NCBI RefSeq assembly: GCF_007994985.1 | Contig: NZ_VOQF01000008.1 | Location: 124,001 to 188,000, forward strand | DNA from: Metabacillus litoralis | GTDB lineage: Bacteria > Bacillota > Bacilli > Bacillales > Bacillaceae | DNA: 64,000 nt | Direction: 5' to 3' | Shown here: in pieces, positions 43,907 to 52,133 of the stretch | How the letters are laid out: the number at the start of each line of letters is the position of its first letter | How positions within the stretch are numbered: position 1 is the first letter of the stretch | Position numbers and translations under genes: made by a program | The notes under the pieces: model-generated | The model's database searches: none | What the model saw: the letters and a program-made list of their open reading frames with translations, nothing else | Told to the model about the DNA's origin: nothing

Positions 43907-44158
43907 TTAATTATGTATACATTCATTTTGGTCTTCTTCACACCATATATACTTTTTCACCTCAAAAGGATTCATTTGAAAAGCATTGGCTAAACGTTCA
44001 ATAAAATCATCACTAGGATGAAGCTGACCATTTTCAAGCTTCTCTATAATACGAAGCTCTGTTTCTGTTAGTAGAGATAATTCTTCGGTTGTGATACACA
44101 TCTTTTCTCTTAACTCTTTCATTTTATTTTCATATCCAACACATGGTTCTTTTAACAT
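43907..44158 (-). CDS. small XRE-type HTH protein next to the ars operon
   Basis: An 83-residue protein with an XRE-like HTH (MKELREKMCITTEELSLLTE, then ELRIIEKLENGQLHPSDDF) and several Cys residues outside it (EPCVGYE, MCITT, IWCEED, ECIHN) that might bind metalloid. The ATG at 44158 follows GAGGG by nine bases; an earlier GTG overlaps that site. Its promoter contains an ArsR-box-like sequence. Its position immediately upstream of arsR suggests an arsenic-linked regulator, but this is inference. Confidence 0.65.
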   Translation of the reverse strand: MLKEPCVGYENKMKELREKMCITTEELSLLTETELRIIEKLENGQLHPSDDFIERLANAFQMNPFEVKKYIWCEEDQNECIHN

Positions 44159-44187
44159 AAGAATCGCCCTCACTTTATATGATTAAT

Positions 44188-44207
44188 ATATAACTATTTG
44201 CTTATAT
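44188..44207. promoter_or_regulatory. putative ArsR operator, XRE gene promoter
   Basis: ATATAACTATTTGCTTATAT, a near copy of the site at 43805, lies 30 bases before the XRE gene start. Confidence 0.45.
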
Positions 44208-44273
44208 GTTAATTCACTTATATAAAATCCTCAAGAATATTTTTGTAAAGATTATGTAAATCTTTCTTATCTA

Positions 44274-44317
44274 TAAAAATAAGAGATCGATAAACATCAA
44301 TCATCCATCTCTTATTT
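44274..44317 (-). terminator. terminator of the Cys-tailed flavoprotein gene
   Basis: AATAAGAGAT and ATCTCTTATT arms with A-run on the left, giving a T-run on the minus strand. Confidence 0.8.
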
Positions 44318-44325
44318 ACATTAAT

Positions 44326-45735
44326 TCAACTACAGCATGAATTATTATTAATTTCTTTTGGTTTAATTTGTACACAGCTAATTGATTCCGATGCTTCAAC
44401 ACTTTTAGTTGTAGTACAACTTTTATTTCGGTTATTTACTGTCTCTTCGCCACAGCAATCGACTAATCCAACACTACACACACCTGTTTCCGGAAGCTCT
44501 AATTTCACATCTACTGCACCTTGAAAATCTCCAGTGAGATACGCAATAACTGAACGAACCTGCTCATATCCTGTTGCCAGTAGAAAAGTTGGTGCACGTC
44601 CATAGCTTTTCATTCCAACAATGTAAAAGTTTTTTTCAAAATGTCTTAGTTCTTTTTCTCCATGAGGTCGAACTGTTCCACAGCTGTGGATATTTGGATC
44701 AATTAATGGTGCAAGCTCATAAGAACTTTCAATAGCAGAATCTATGTTCAAACGTACTTCTCTCAAAAAAGAGAAATCTGGTCTTGATCCCGTAGCAGAA
44801 ATCACTTCATCAATACCTTCAATCACTACTATCTTATCTTTTACTACTCCCTTAACATTGACTTTTTCATTATGTTTGTGTAAATCAATAATTTGATACT
44901 CAGTAAAAGTAGAAATAGTATTCGTGTTAATTAATTTTTCAACCCTACTCCCTAGCTCCCCTCTTGCAGCTAATTGATCATTCTCTTTCCCTCCATATAC
45001 CTCTTCCACATTTGCTTTTCGAATGGCCCAAAGAATTTCCGTTTGTGGATGTTCTTCTTTTAGTTTCGCTAACTCAAGAAGAATGTTTATAGAAGAATGA
45101 CCACTTCCAACAACTAAAACTTTTTTACCTGCATACCTTTCTTTTTCTCCTTTCAAATCAGGTATACCATAATAAATATGCTCCCTTGCATTTATTTCAT
45201 TTTTTGTAAAAATTCCATTAGAAGCAACAGGATTAGGATTGGACCACGTTCCAGTAGCATCAATCACAGCTTTAACTTCATAGTTTGATATATGTTCATC
45301 ACTTTCCACATAAATAATAAATGGTACATTTTCTCTGTTTGAAGATTTTACTTTATCCAATCCTTTTTTACCTACACCAATTACCTTTGCATTTAAAATC
45401 AAGCTCTTGTTTATTTCGGGGATATCACTTAAAGGTTTTAAATAGCTTTCCACCAATTCTCTTCCTGTAGGTAATTGAGTTAAATCAGGTGCTATCCAAC
45501 CACTCTTCTCCAACAGCTTTTCCGCTTCTTTATCTATATTGTATTGCCAAGGCGAAAACATTTTAACGCTTCCCCACTTTAGTACACTGTGACCAACAGA
45601 ATTGCCTGCTTCAAAAAGGAGTACCTTTTCACCTTTGCTAATAAGATGCGCCACTGCAGCTAAACCTACAGGTCCTCCACCAATAATAGCAACAGGTAGT
45701 TTATTTTGATCTTTTTCAAACGTAATTTCCATCAT
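44326..45735 (-). CDS. FAD/NAD(P)-dependent flavoprotein with cysteine-rich tail (arsenic island)
   Basis: A 469-residue flavoprotein: GGGPVGLAAVAHLISKGEKV binds FAD, VVGSGHSSINILLELAKLKE binds NAD(P), and an ISATGSRPDFSFL motif follows. It resembles flavin monooxygenase-like ArsO proteins of arsenic operons. The last ~60 residues carry seven cysteines including two Cys-Cys pairs (LVDCCGEE and NNNSCCS), suited to binding As(III) thiolates. The ATG at 45735 has GGAGGG upstream. Its promoter region is occupied by a MITE-like repeat starting 26 bases upstream. Confidence 0.75.
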   Translation of the reverse strand: MMEITFEKDQNKLPVAIIGGGPVGLAAVAHLISKGEKVLLFEAGNSVGHSVLKWGSVKMFSPWQYNIDKEAEKLLEKSGWIAPDLTQLPTGRELVESYLKPLSDIPEINKSLILNAKVIGVGKKGLDKVKSSNRENVPFIIYVESDEHISNYEVKAVIDATGTWSNPNPVASNGIFTKNEINAREHIYYGIPDLKGEKERYAGKKVLVVGSGHSSINILLELAKLKEEHPQTEILWAIRKANVEEVYGGKENDQLAARGELGSRVEKLINTNTISTFTEYQIIDLHKHNEKVNVKGVVKDKIVVIEGIDEVISATGSRPDFSFLREVRLNIDSAIESSYELAPLIDPNIHSCGTVRPHGEKELRHFEKNFYIVGMKSYGRAPTFLLATGYEQVRSVIAYLTGDFQGAVDVKLELPETGVCSVGLVDCCGEETVNNRNKSCTTTKSVEASESISCVQIKPKEINNNSCCS

Positions 45736-45760
45736 AAATCCCTCCAATTGTTTATCTATC

Positions 45761-45926
45761 TAGGCTATTTTCTGAAAGATTGTTGCTAACTTGTTCAATT
45801 ACATGTTAAAAAAGTGTTTTTTTCCGAATAAAAGTCTCTAGGACAATAAGAAAAGATGCCACTAGCTGTATACACTGCTGTTTCCTAAAGTTACTAAAAG
45901 CAACAAAGTTTACAAAAACAGCTCTT
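45761..45926. repeat. MITE-like repeat, copy C
   Basis: Begins TAGGCTATTTTCTGAAAGAT and ends AAAGCAACAAAGTTTACAAA plus AACAGCTCTT, with internal AAGAAAAGATGCCACTAG. It sits 26 bases upstream of the flavoprotein start codon and between two divergent genes. Confidence 0.7.
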
Positions 45927-46034
45927 ATCTATTAAGACTTCTTTTTTTCTAAAAGGACGCAAAAAATTCTAAAATAAAAACAGATTCGATATAATGAAAT
46001 TAAATGACACGATTTGACTTATAGGGAGAGAATT

Positions 46035-46610
46035 ATGATGGAACAAAATTTAATTTGGTCTCAATTCAATGATTCTTTATTTCGATTTATTTTAGGAAAA
46101 GTCGCTACCACACAGGATGCGGAAGACATACTCCAAAACGTCTTCATCAAAATCCACACACAGCTATCGAGTGTGAAAGATGAAGAAAAAATTCAAGCAT
46201 GGATCTTTAAAGTTGCTCGAAATGAAATTGTAGATTTTTATAAAAAAAGAGAAAAAGATATTCGCGAAAACCCGAATAGCCTTTTAGAATTTTCACGAAA
46301 CACAGATAATCCTACTCTCGATAACGATGAAAACCTAAATCTGCTTGTTTCATCATGGCTGTTGGAAATGACAGAGTCCCTCCCAAATCATTATAAAGAG
46401 GCATTACTTTATACCGATTTTCATAATCATACTCAAAAAGAGCTGGCAGAAAAACTAGGCATCTCTTTATCAGGTGCTAAATCACGAGTTCAACGAGGAC
46501 GAGTAAAATTAAAAGATATTTTATTAGAATGCTGTTCAATTGAATTAGATAAAACAGGAAATGTGATAAACTATACAAAAAACAAAAGAGATTGTTTCTG
46601 TGATTCCTAA
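46035..46610 (+). CDS. sigZ: SigZ-like ECF sigma factor
   Basis: A 191-residue ECF sigma factor: region 2 (DAEDILQNVFIKIHTQLSSV ... WIFKVARNEIVDFYKKR) and region 4 (HTQKELAEKLGISLSGAKSR). A Cys-containing tail (LECCSIELDKTGNVINY then DCFCDS) is characteristic of B. subtilis SigZ. No anti-sigma gene is adjacent, as with SigZ. The cysteines might make it redox- or metal-sensitive. The ATG at 46035 follows AGGGAGAG. Confidence 0.8.
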   Translation: MMEQNLIWSQFNDSLFRFILGKVATTQDAEDILQNVFIKIHTQLSSVKDEEKIQAWIFKVARNEIVDFYKKREKDIRENPNSLLEFSRNTDNPTLDNDENLNLLVSSWLLEMTESLPNHYKEALLYTDFHNHTQKELAEKLGISLSGAKSRVQRGRVKLKDILLECCSIELDKTGNVINYTKNKRDCFCDS

Positions 46611-46741
46611 GAAAAGTGCAAGGCGACTTAAGCTAAGACACCAAAACTAAGTGCAGTTTTTTTGCTTTCTTATCTTAGTAATCTAGTGGCCGCATTAGTT
46701 ATCGTTTCTCTTTTGTTTTGTATATGTTGAAAGGATACATC

Positions 46742-47998
46742 ATGCACACGATCAAAAACGTTCTTAAAAATCAGATACACGTACATTTATTGTTATACAT
46801 GATCAAATGGATTATATTAGCTGGATTTGTAGGTATTCTAGCTGGATCTGCTTCAGCTCTTTTTTTAGTAAGTTTAGAATGGGCAGCCCAAACAAGAGAA
46901 GCTTATTCATGGTTTTTATTTTTACTTCCAATTGGTGGGATTCTTGTTAGCTTTCTTTATTGGAAATATGGATTAAACTCCGCAAAAGGAAATAATTTAA
47001 TCATTGAGCAAGCAACTGGTGCAAAGGAAAGCATTCCATTTCGCATGGCTCCATTAGTGTTATTTGGCACAATTGTCACACACTTATTTGGTGGATCTGC
47101 TGGGCGAGAAGGTACAGCTGTTCAAATGGGTGGAGCATTTTCTGAATTAGTTGGGAAGATATTTAAATTAGACGCAGTGGATCGGAAAATAATCATTATC
47201 TGTGGAATCAGCAGTGGCTTTGGCTCTGTCTTCGGTACGCCTTTAGCAGGTACAGTATTTGGATTAGAAGTTTTAGCTTTAGGGTTGATTAAGCATGAAG
47301 CTATTTTCCCGGCCTTTGTCGCAGCTTTTGTTGGAGATTTTGTCACAACGGCATGGGGAGTTGGCCATCACCATTATGATATTGGTACAATTCCTACACT
47401 ATCCATACTATTGTTAATAAAAATAATCCTTGCCAGCATTCTTTTCGGCTTAACAAGTACATTATTTTCACAGCTAACACATTGGTTAAAAAAGCAATAC
47501 ACTAAAATTTTCCCAAACCCTATGATTAAAAGCTTTGTTGGTGGACTTGTTATTATTGCCCTCGTCTACTTAATTGGCACTCGTAAATATCTTGGCTTAG
47601 GGCTTCCACTAATTGATGATGCATTCGAAGGGAATGTTTCACCTTTAACTTTTATCACAAAGCTACTTTTCACCTCGCTAACTCTTGGTGCGGGATATCA
47701 GGGTGGTGAAGTAACTCCTTTATTTGCCATAGGCTCCACACTTGGAAGTTTCCTTGGTGAGTACCTTCATGTATCAATTCCCTTTTTAGCCGCCTTAGGC
47801 TTTATCGGTGTTTTTTGTGGAGCTACAAATACACCTTTAGCATGCTTTATTATGGGTATCGAGCTTTTTGGTTCTGAGGCAAGTCTATATTTATTTCTTG
47901 TTTGTATTATTAGCTATTTATTTTCAGGACACACAGGAATTTATACTTCTCAACAAATTGGCATTTCAAAAGGGAAGCTACATCACAACTCACCGTAA
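46742..47998 (+). CDS. ClC-family chloride/anion channel or transporter
   Basis: A 418-residue membrane protein with the ClC pattern: GGSAGREGTAVQMGG contains the gating glutamate, GFGSVFGTPLAGTVFGLEVL follows, and GYQGGEVTPLFAIGSTLGS corresponds to the conserved GxFxP region. No C-terminal CBS domains. It may be a Cl-/H+ exchanger or a fluoride transporter; the critical ion-selectivity residues could not be judged. The ATG at 46742 has AAAGGA upstream. Confidence 0.85.
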   Translation: MHTIKNVLKNQIHVHLLLYMIKWIILAGFVGILAGSASALFLVSLEWAAQTREAYSWFLFLLPIGGILVSFLYWKYGLNSAKGNNLIIEQATGAKESIPFRMAPLVLFGTIVTHLFGGSAGREGTAVQMGGAFSELVGKIFKLDAVDRKIIIICGISSGFGSVFGTPLAGTVFGLEVLALGLIKHEAIFPAFVAAFVGDFVTTAWGVGHHHYDIGTIPTLSILLLIKIILASILFGLTSTLFSQLTHWLKKQYTKIFPNPMIKSFVGGLVIIALVYLIGTRKYLGLGLPLIDDAFEGNVSPLTFITKLLFTSLTLGAGYQGGEVTPLFAIGSTLGSFLGEYLHVSIPFLAALGFIGVFCGATNTPLACFIMGIELFGSEASLYLFLVCIISYLFSGHTGIYTSQQIGISKGKLHHNSP

Positions 47999-48059
47999 GA
48001 AAATCTCAGGGGTGCCCTTTTACCGACTATACCTAAACTTAAACTTATACTAAATAAGT

Positions 48060-48094
48060 ACTACCTTCAAAATCTTGTTGAAGGTAGTTTTTTG
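48060..48094 (+). terminator. terminator of the ClC gene
   Basis: ACTACCTTCAA and TTGAAGGTAGT arms (perfect 11 bases), followed by six T. Confidence 0.9.
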
Positions 48095-48190
48095 TTTTGG
48101 GACTATTATTAAGTACCACCTATTATGTTATAAATATTAACGAACCGGGTATTGTATGGACAAGTAATTGAAATGAAGGAGTTTTAAACA

Positions 48191-49486
48191 ATGCCAGATT
48201 ACAAGAAAAACAGTATTTCACTTACTGGGGCTGTAGGTCTTGGGACTGGTGTGATGATCAGTGCTGGTATTTTTGCTCTTCTTGGACAAGTAGCAGAGCT
48301 CTCAGGCTCTTGGTTTCCCCTCATTTTCATTATAGGAAGTATTGTGACAGCTTTTAGCGCTTATTCTTATGTGAAGATGAGTCAGGAATATCCTTCAGCA
48401 GGTGGAATTGGAATGTTTTTAGTTAAAGCCTATGGAAAAGGTACGATCACTGCATCTGCAGCTTTAATGATGGCTGTATCTATGATTATTAATCAAAGTC
48501 TTGTCGCCAGGACATTTGGTACATACACACTTCAATTATTTGATGGTGCTCAGACGGAGTGGTTAGTACCTTTACTAGGTGTAGGTTTAATAGTCGTTTC
48601 TTTTCTCATCAATATATCGGGAAACACTTTTATTCAAACATTTACCTCAATTGCCTCATTGATTAAAATAATTGGATTATCTACTATGGCAATTGCGGGA
48701 ATTATAGTTGCGGATTTTGCATTCACCATTCCTAATAAAGCTAGCAACCCACCTGATATAGGAATTGTCAGTTCAGTAGCTGCCATTGCATTAACCATCC
48801 TTGCCTTTAAAGGTTTTACTACGATCACTAATAGTGGGGAAGAAATCACGAAGCCGAAGAAAAATGTTGGACGAGCTATTACAATTTCCATACTAGTCAG
48901 TCTATCTGTTTATCTATTACTTGCATGGGCTGTTTCAAGTAATTTAACATTGTCTGAAATTATTGCTGCTAAAGATTATGCACTCGCTGAAGCTGCTAGA
49001 CCAGCATTTGGAGATTTTGGAGTGTGGTTTACGGTTATACTTGCCATTATCGCAACGATAACTGGAATTATTGCAAGTGTATTTGCTGTTTCGCGAATGC
49101 TTGCGATGCTTACTGAAATGAAGCTAATACCACACAAACATTTTCATATGCCAGGCTCTATTCAGAAGCACACTCTTGTTTATACAGTTGTGTTAGCGAT
49201 TGTCTTAACTGTATCCTTTGACTTAACTCGGATTGCTTCAATAGGTGCAATTCTCTATCTTGTTATGGATATCATGATTCACTGGGGAGTTTTTAGACAC
49301 TTAAGAAAAAAGGTCAATGCAAACCCCTTTATCGTTGTTTCAGCAATCGTCTTAGATCTTATCGTTCTTAGTGCTTTTCTTTGGGTGAAATTTCAATCAG
49401 ATATTGTTGTTGTAGTTGTGGCAATACTTATGATTACTTTCATTTTTATTGGAGAATATGCTTTTTTGAGAAAAACATCTGACTAA
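48191..49486 (+). CDS. APC superfamily amino acid permease
   Basis: A 431-residue transporter with about 12 helices: TGAVGLGTGVMISAGIFALL is the first unwound helix with the substrate-binding GxG/G turn, and KGFTTITNSGEEITKPKKNV matches the sixth-helix/loop signature of APC permeases. The substrate is unknown. AAGGAG precedes the ATG. It is transcribed alone. Confidence 0.85.
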   Translation: MPDYKKNSISLTGAVGLGTGVMISAGIFALLGQVAELSGSWFPLIFIIGSIVTAFSAYSYVKMSQEYPSAGGIGMFLVKAYGKGTITASAALMMAVSMIINQSLVARTFGTYTLQLFDGAQTEWLVPLLGVGLIVVSFLINISGNTFIQTFTSIASLIKIIGLSTMAIAGIIVADFAFTIPNKASNPPDIGIVSSVAAIALTILAFKGFTTITNSGEEITKPKKNVGRAITISILVSLSVYLLLAWAVSSNLTLSEIIAAKDYALAEAARPAFGDFGVWFTVILAIIATITGIIASVFAVSRMLAMLTEMKLIPHKHFHMPGSIQKHTLVYTVVLAIVLTVSFDLTRIASIGAILYLVMDIMIHWGVFRHLRKKVNANPFIVVSAIVLDLIVLSAFLWVKFQSDIVVVVVAILMITFIFIGEYAFLRKTSD

Positions 49487-49651
49487 CTTGGATGTCTAAA
49501 GTACAATTCAAGAACAACAATAATTCAAAGCATATACTAAGATTATAGCTAGGTGAAAACCCAACTTGGGTATAACTAGGCATTTGTACTGTCAATTTTC
49601 CATTTCCTTAATACTCTATTATTAATCCTACAAATGAAAGGAGAATTATTT

Positions 49652-49831
49652 ATGGGTTTAGGATATGGTAACTTTGGTGGTTATGGTGCAGGATTCGGTG
49701 GCTATGGTGCAGGTGGCTATGGCGCTGGTGTAGGCGGTTATGGTGCAGGTGGCTATGGCGCTGGTGGATCATTCGCGTTGATCGTCGTTCTATTCATTTT
49801 ACTAATTATTGTCGGAGCAGCATTTGTTTAA
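49652..49831 (+). CDS. YjcZ-family sporulation peptide
   Basis: A 59-residue peptide made of GGYGAG repeats (about residues 8-40) followed by one membrane helix (FALIVVLFILLIIVGAAFV). This glycine-rich-plus-helix layout is the YjcZ-type sporulation protein of Bacillus. AAAGGAGA precedes the ATG at 49652; the earlier in-frame ATG overlaps that site. A terminator follows. Confidence 0.85.
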   Translation: MGLGYGNFGGYGAGFGGYGAGGYGAGVGGYGAGGYGAGGSFALIVVLFILLIIVGAAFV

Positions 49832-49863
49832 TAGCTAGCTTCTAACAATTGACTATTATTTTA

Positions 49864-49913
49864 AGATGACTTGAGAGTGGTCTTCTGTAGACCCCTTTCG
49901 AGTCATCTTTTTG
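49864..49913 (+). terminator. terminator of the YjcZ-like gene
   Basis: GATGACTTGAGAG and TTTCGAGTCATC arms with a loop, followed by five T. Confidence 0.8.
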
Positions 49914-49922
49914 TTACATAGA

Positions 49923-50093
49923 AAAAAGGCTTTAGTATAAACGTTGTTGCTTTTAGGAATTTGAAGTAAACAGCACTGTATAAAGTCTAGTGGCATCTTT
50001 TCTTCTTAGAAATTGTACTTTTTATGCGATAAAATACTTTTTCTAACAGATAATAAGATCATTTAGCAACACTCTTTAAGAAAAGAGACTTTA
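49923..50093. repeat. MITE-like repeat, copy D (inverted orientation)
   Basis: Reads AAAAGGCTTTAGTATAAACG then TTGTTGCTTTT at the left and TAGCAACACTCTTTAAGAAA plus AGAGACTTT at the right, with the internal block CTAGTGGCATCTTTTCTTC reversed relative to copies A-C. It abuts the spoVR fragment at 50094. Confidence 0.7.
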
Positions 50094-50365
50094 AAAAAGC
50101 CACTGATATTCAGTGACTTTCCCACACTATTAGTATTTTCCAGATACACTTTTTCCATCAAATGAAAATATAACGACTTTATCCTCTAGCACACTTTCCA
50201 TGTGTACGGTTTTACCCCAAAGCTATTACAAATAAGGCAGAACCTTTTGTAATTATTTAAGATCAAGCTCAATATCCTCGAACTGATGCTTTAAAAAAAG
50301 TTCATTGTTTTTTAAGTAATCACCATCATAGCCCAGCCTTCGTATCGTAATGGTGGTTTTGTAAT
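50094..50365 (-). pseudogene. misplaced 3' fragment of spoVR with its terminator
   Basis: The sequence from AAAAGCCACTGATATTCAGTG through about 50310 matches the terminator and last ~75 codons of the intact spoVR at 59063-59300, with scattered substitutions and small insertions. At about 50315 the match jumps to AGCCCAGCCTTCGT, which lies ~420 bases further into spoVR, and AATGGTGGTTTT nearby is an inverted piece of it. The open frame is broken. It is a decayed partial duplication joined to a MITE-like repeat. Nothing recognisable is seen in 50366-50479. Confidence 0.85.
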
Positions 50366-50479
50366 GTTAGTATGCTTTCATTAATTGTGCAGATTCTAAG
50401 GAGTTTGTTAGAACCACGTTATATTCGATATTGGACGGGTACTATAAATAATGTAATAAAATAAGGAGGGGTTCCACAA

Positions 50480-50809
50480 ATGTTAAACCAACAATATAAA
50501 GAATGTATCCAAGCATGTTTAGAATGCATGGAGGCTTGTAATGTTTGTTATAGTGCATGCCTTAAAGAAGAAGATGTAGCAATGATGTCATACTGTATTC
50601 GCCTTGACAAAGAATGTGCGGATATATGTGGCTTTACAGCAAAAGCTATGCAATCAAATAGTCCTTTTGCTGAACAAATTTGTAAATTGTGTGCTGAAAT
50701 ATGTGAGGCATGTGGAAAAGAGTGTGAAAAACATGATCAGGAACATTGTAAAAAATGTGCCGAGTCTTGCTTTAGATGTGCAGAAGAATGTCGCAAAATG
50801 GCTTCATAA
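50480..50809 (+). CDS. csp: four-helix-bundle copper storage protein (Csp/YhjQ type)
   Basis: A 109-residue helical protein with 19 cysteines spaced C-x2-C and C-x3-C along the helices (ECIQACLECMEACNVCYSAC; CKLCAEICEACGKEC; CKKCAESCFRCAEEC). This is the Csp copper-storage bundle, in which Cys thiolates line the core and bind many Cu(I) ions. No signal peptide, so cytosolic (Csp3-like). AAGGAGGGG precedes the ATG. It opens the copper-related region. Confidence 0.92.
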   Translation: MLNQQYKECIQACLECMEACNVCYSACLKEEDVAMMSYCIRLDKECADICGFTAKAMQSNSPFAEQICKLCAEICEACGKECEKHDQEHCKKCAESCFRCAEECRKMAS

Positions 50810-50944
50810 ATAGGGCAAGAATTTTTAGCAAAGTTTATTTCTAAAGAGCAGAGCATAATTAACTTTGCTCTTTCAATTAGTTTTCAATTACTAGAAAGTA
50901 CGCATACTTACCTTATTATCGGGTAAAGCACTATTTAATTAGTC

Positions 50945-51415
50945 TTGAAAGGAGTAATTATCATTAAACAATATCTTAAATTTGCTGGGATGATCATCAC
51001 CTCAACTATTGTCATGTTTCTATTTAAATATTTAAACACATACAGTCTAGACCATGTCTTTTTTAGTGAATCAAGGCTGTATATGTCTCTGTTGATGGGG
51101 GCTACAATGACTATTATTATGTTAGCGTTTATGTACCGTATGCTAAAAAACCGAAAAGTTAATATTGGAATTGCTGTAGGAAGTGTTCTTGTTTTTGCTC
51201 TTTCACTTTTTCTTTTACGAAGCCAAACTTACGTAGATGATACTGACTATATGGAGGCCATGATTCCTCATCATTCTATTGCGATACTAACCAGTGAACG
51301 TGCAAAAATTTCAGATCCAAGAGTTCGTGAACTAGCAGATGAAATTATAAAAGCTCAACGTAAAGAAATTGATGAAATGAAGAAATTAATAGAGGATTTA
51401 GAAGATGAAGAATAA
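50945..51415 (+). CDS. DUF305-type membrane protein
   Basis: A 150-156-residue protein with three membrane segments in the first ~90 residues, then an extracytoplasmic helical part YMEAMIPHHSIAILTSERAK, the HH-containing signature of DUF305, which is common near copper genes. The frame begins at TTG 50945, but AAAGGAG (50949-50955) lies after it and eight bases before ATT 50963, where the family-like start KQYLKFAGM follows. So a rare ATT start at 50963 is quite possible. It stands between the Csp gene and the two-component system. Confidence 0.75.
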   Translation: MKGVIIIKQYLKFAGMIITSTIVMFLFKYLNTYSLDHVFFSESRLYMSLLMGATMTIIMLAFMYRMLKNRKVNIGIAVGSVLVFALSLFLLRSQTYVDDTDYMEAMIPHHSIAILTSERAKISDPRVRELADEIIKAQRKEIDEMKKLIEDLEDEE

Positions 51416-51427
51416 TACTACCTTACT

Positions 51428-51453
51428 AAAAAACCTCCAATTGGAGGTTTTTT
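51428..51453 (+). terminator. terminator of the DUF305 gene
   Basis: AAAAAACCTCCAA and TTGGAGGTTTTTT form a perfect palindrome with T-run. Confidence 0.9.
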
Positions 51454-51458
51454 ACTGA

Positions 51459-51621
51459 TTATAGAAGGCTTCGACACTCTGCAATACATTCTTCTAAGTC
51501 TCTTACAGCATGCTGCATTTTTTACTTTGATTGCTCATGAGCTTTACTAATTGCATTATTTCAGATGAGATAGTGCACTTTCGCATTCTGAAATACATTC
51601 TAGAAGATCTACTTTGTTCAT
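51459..51621 (-). pseudogene. decayed small Cys-containing protein gene
   Basis: AAAGGAG precedes an ATG and MNKVDLLECISECESALSHL, cut by an early TAA. In a shifted frame the sequence resumes as ISKAHEQSK, a stop, then KMQHAVRDLEECIAECRSLL and TAA. The two ends look like one ~54-residue protein with paired ExC motifs, now broken by one frameshift and one stop. Its family was not identified. Confidence 0.5.
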
Positions 51622-51691
51622 ATAAAAGCACTCCTTTAATCTAATTTTCACAGGAGTATTATCCACAATTATTATTTTATCCTTCAATTTC

Positions 51692-51976
51692 CTAATCGCT
51701 TTTACTTAAAACAATTATCCTATCTTCTATGTTTAGAATTGCGTTAAACTTCATTGCGGATGTTATTTTACAAATTCTTCTTATCTCAACAGGAATATGG
51801 AGTGTCCCCCTATTGCTGAGTATGCATTGATTTTCTTTCTCACATGCTTCTTTTGCCAAAATAATTGCTTTATTATCCACAAAAATATAGATATTGTCGC
51901 CTGGTTCGAGATTTAGCTCTTTTCTGATATAATTTGGAAGATAGACTTGTCCCAATTTAGTTAGTGTTATTTGCAT
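51692..51976 (-). CDS. AbrB/SpoVT-type protein with two swapped-hairpin repeats
   Basis: A 94-residue protein made of two similar ~40-residue units (LTKLGQVYLPNYIRKELNLE then IYIFVDNKAIILAK; LSNRGTLHIPVEIRRICKIT then ILNIEDRIIVLSK), each matching the AbrB swapped-hairpin DNA-binding fold. Most AbrB-type regulators carry one such unit per chain, so a single chain may act like a dimer. The ATG at 51976 has GAGGTGG upstream. Target genes are unknown. Confidence 0.7.
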   Translation of the reverse strand: MQITLTKLGQVYLPNYIRKELNLEPGDNIYIFVDNKAIILAKEACEKENQCILSNRGTLHIPVEIRRICKITSAMKFNAILNIEDRIIVLSKSD

Positions 51977-52133
51977 TGAAACCACCTCTAAAGCAAAGGT
52001 TTTTTTTATGATAATAAAAATTTGTGGAGAAAGTTTGCATTTGAATGAATTTCATTAGTTACAAATCAAATCTGCATATTTTCTCAACAATTTCCCATTA
52101 CAATACTCTTATAACGATAAAAAGGTGTAGTTT

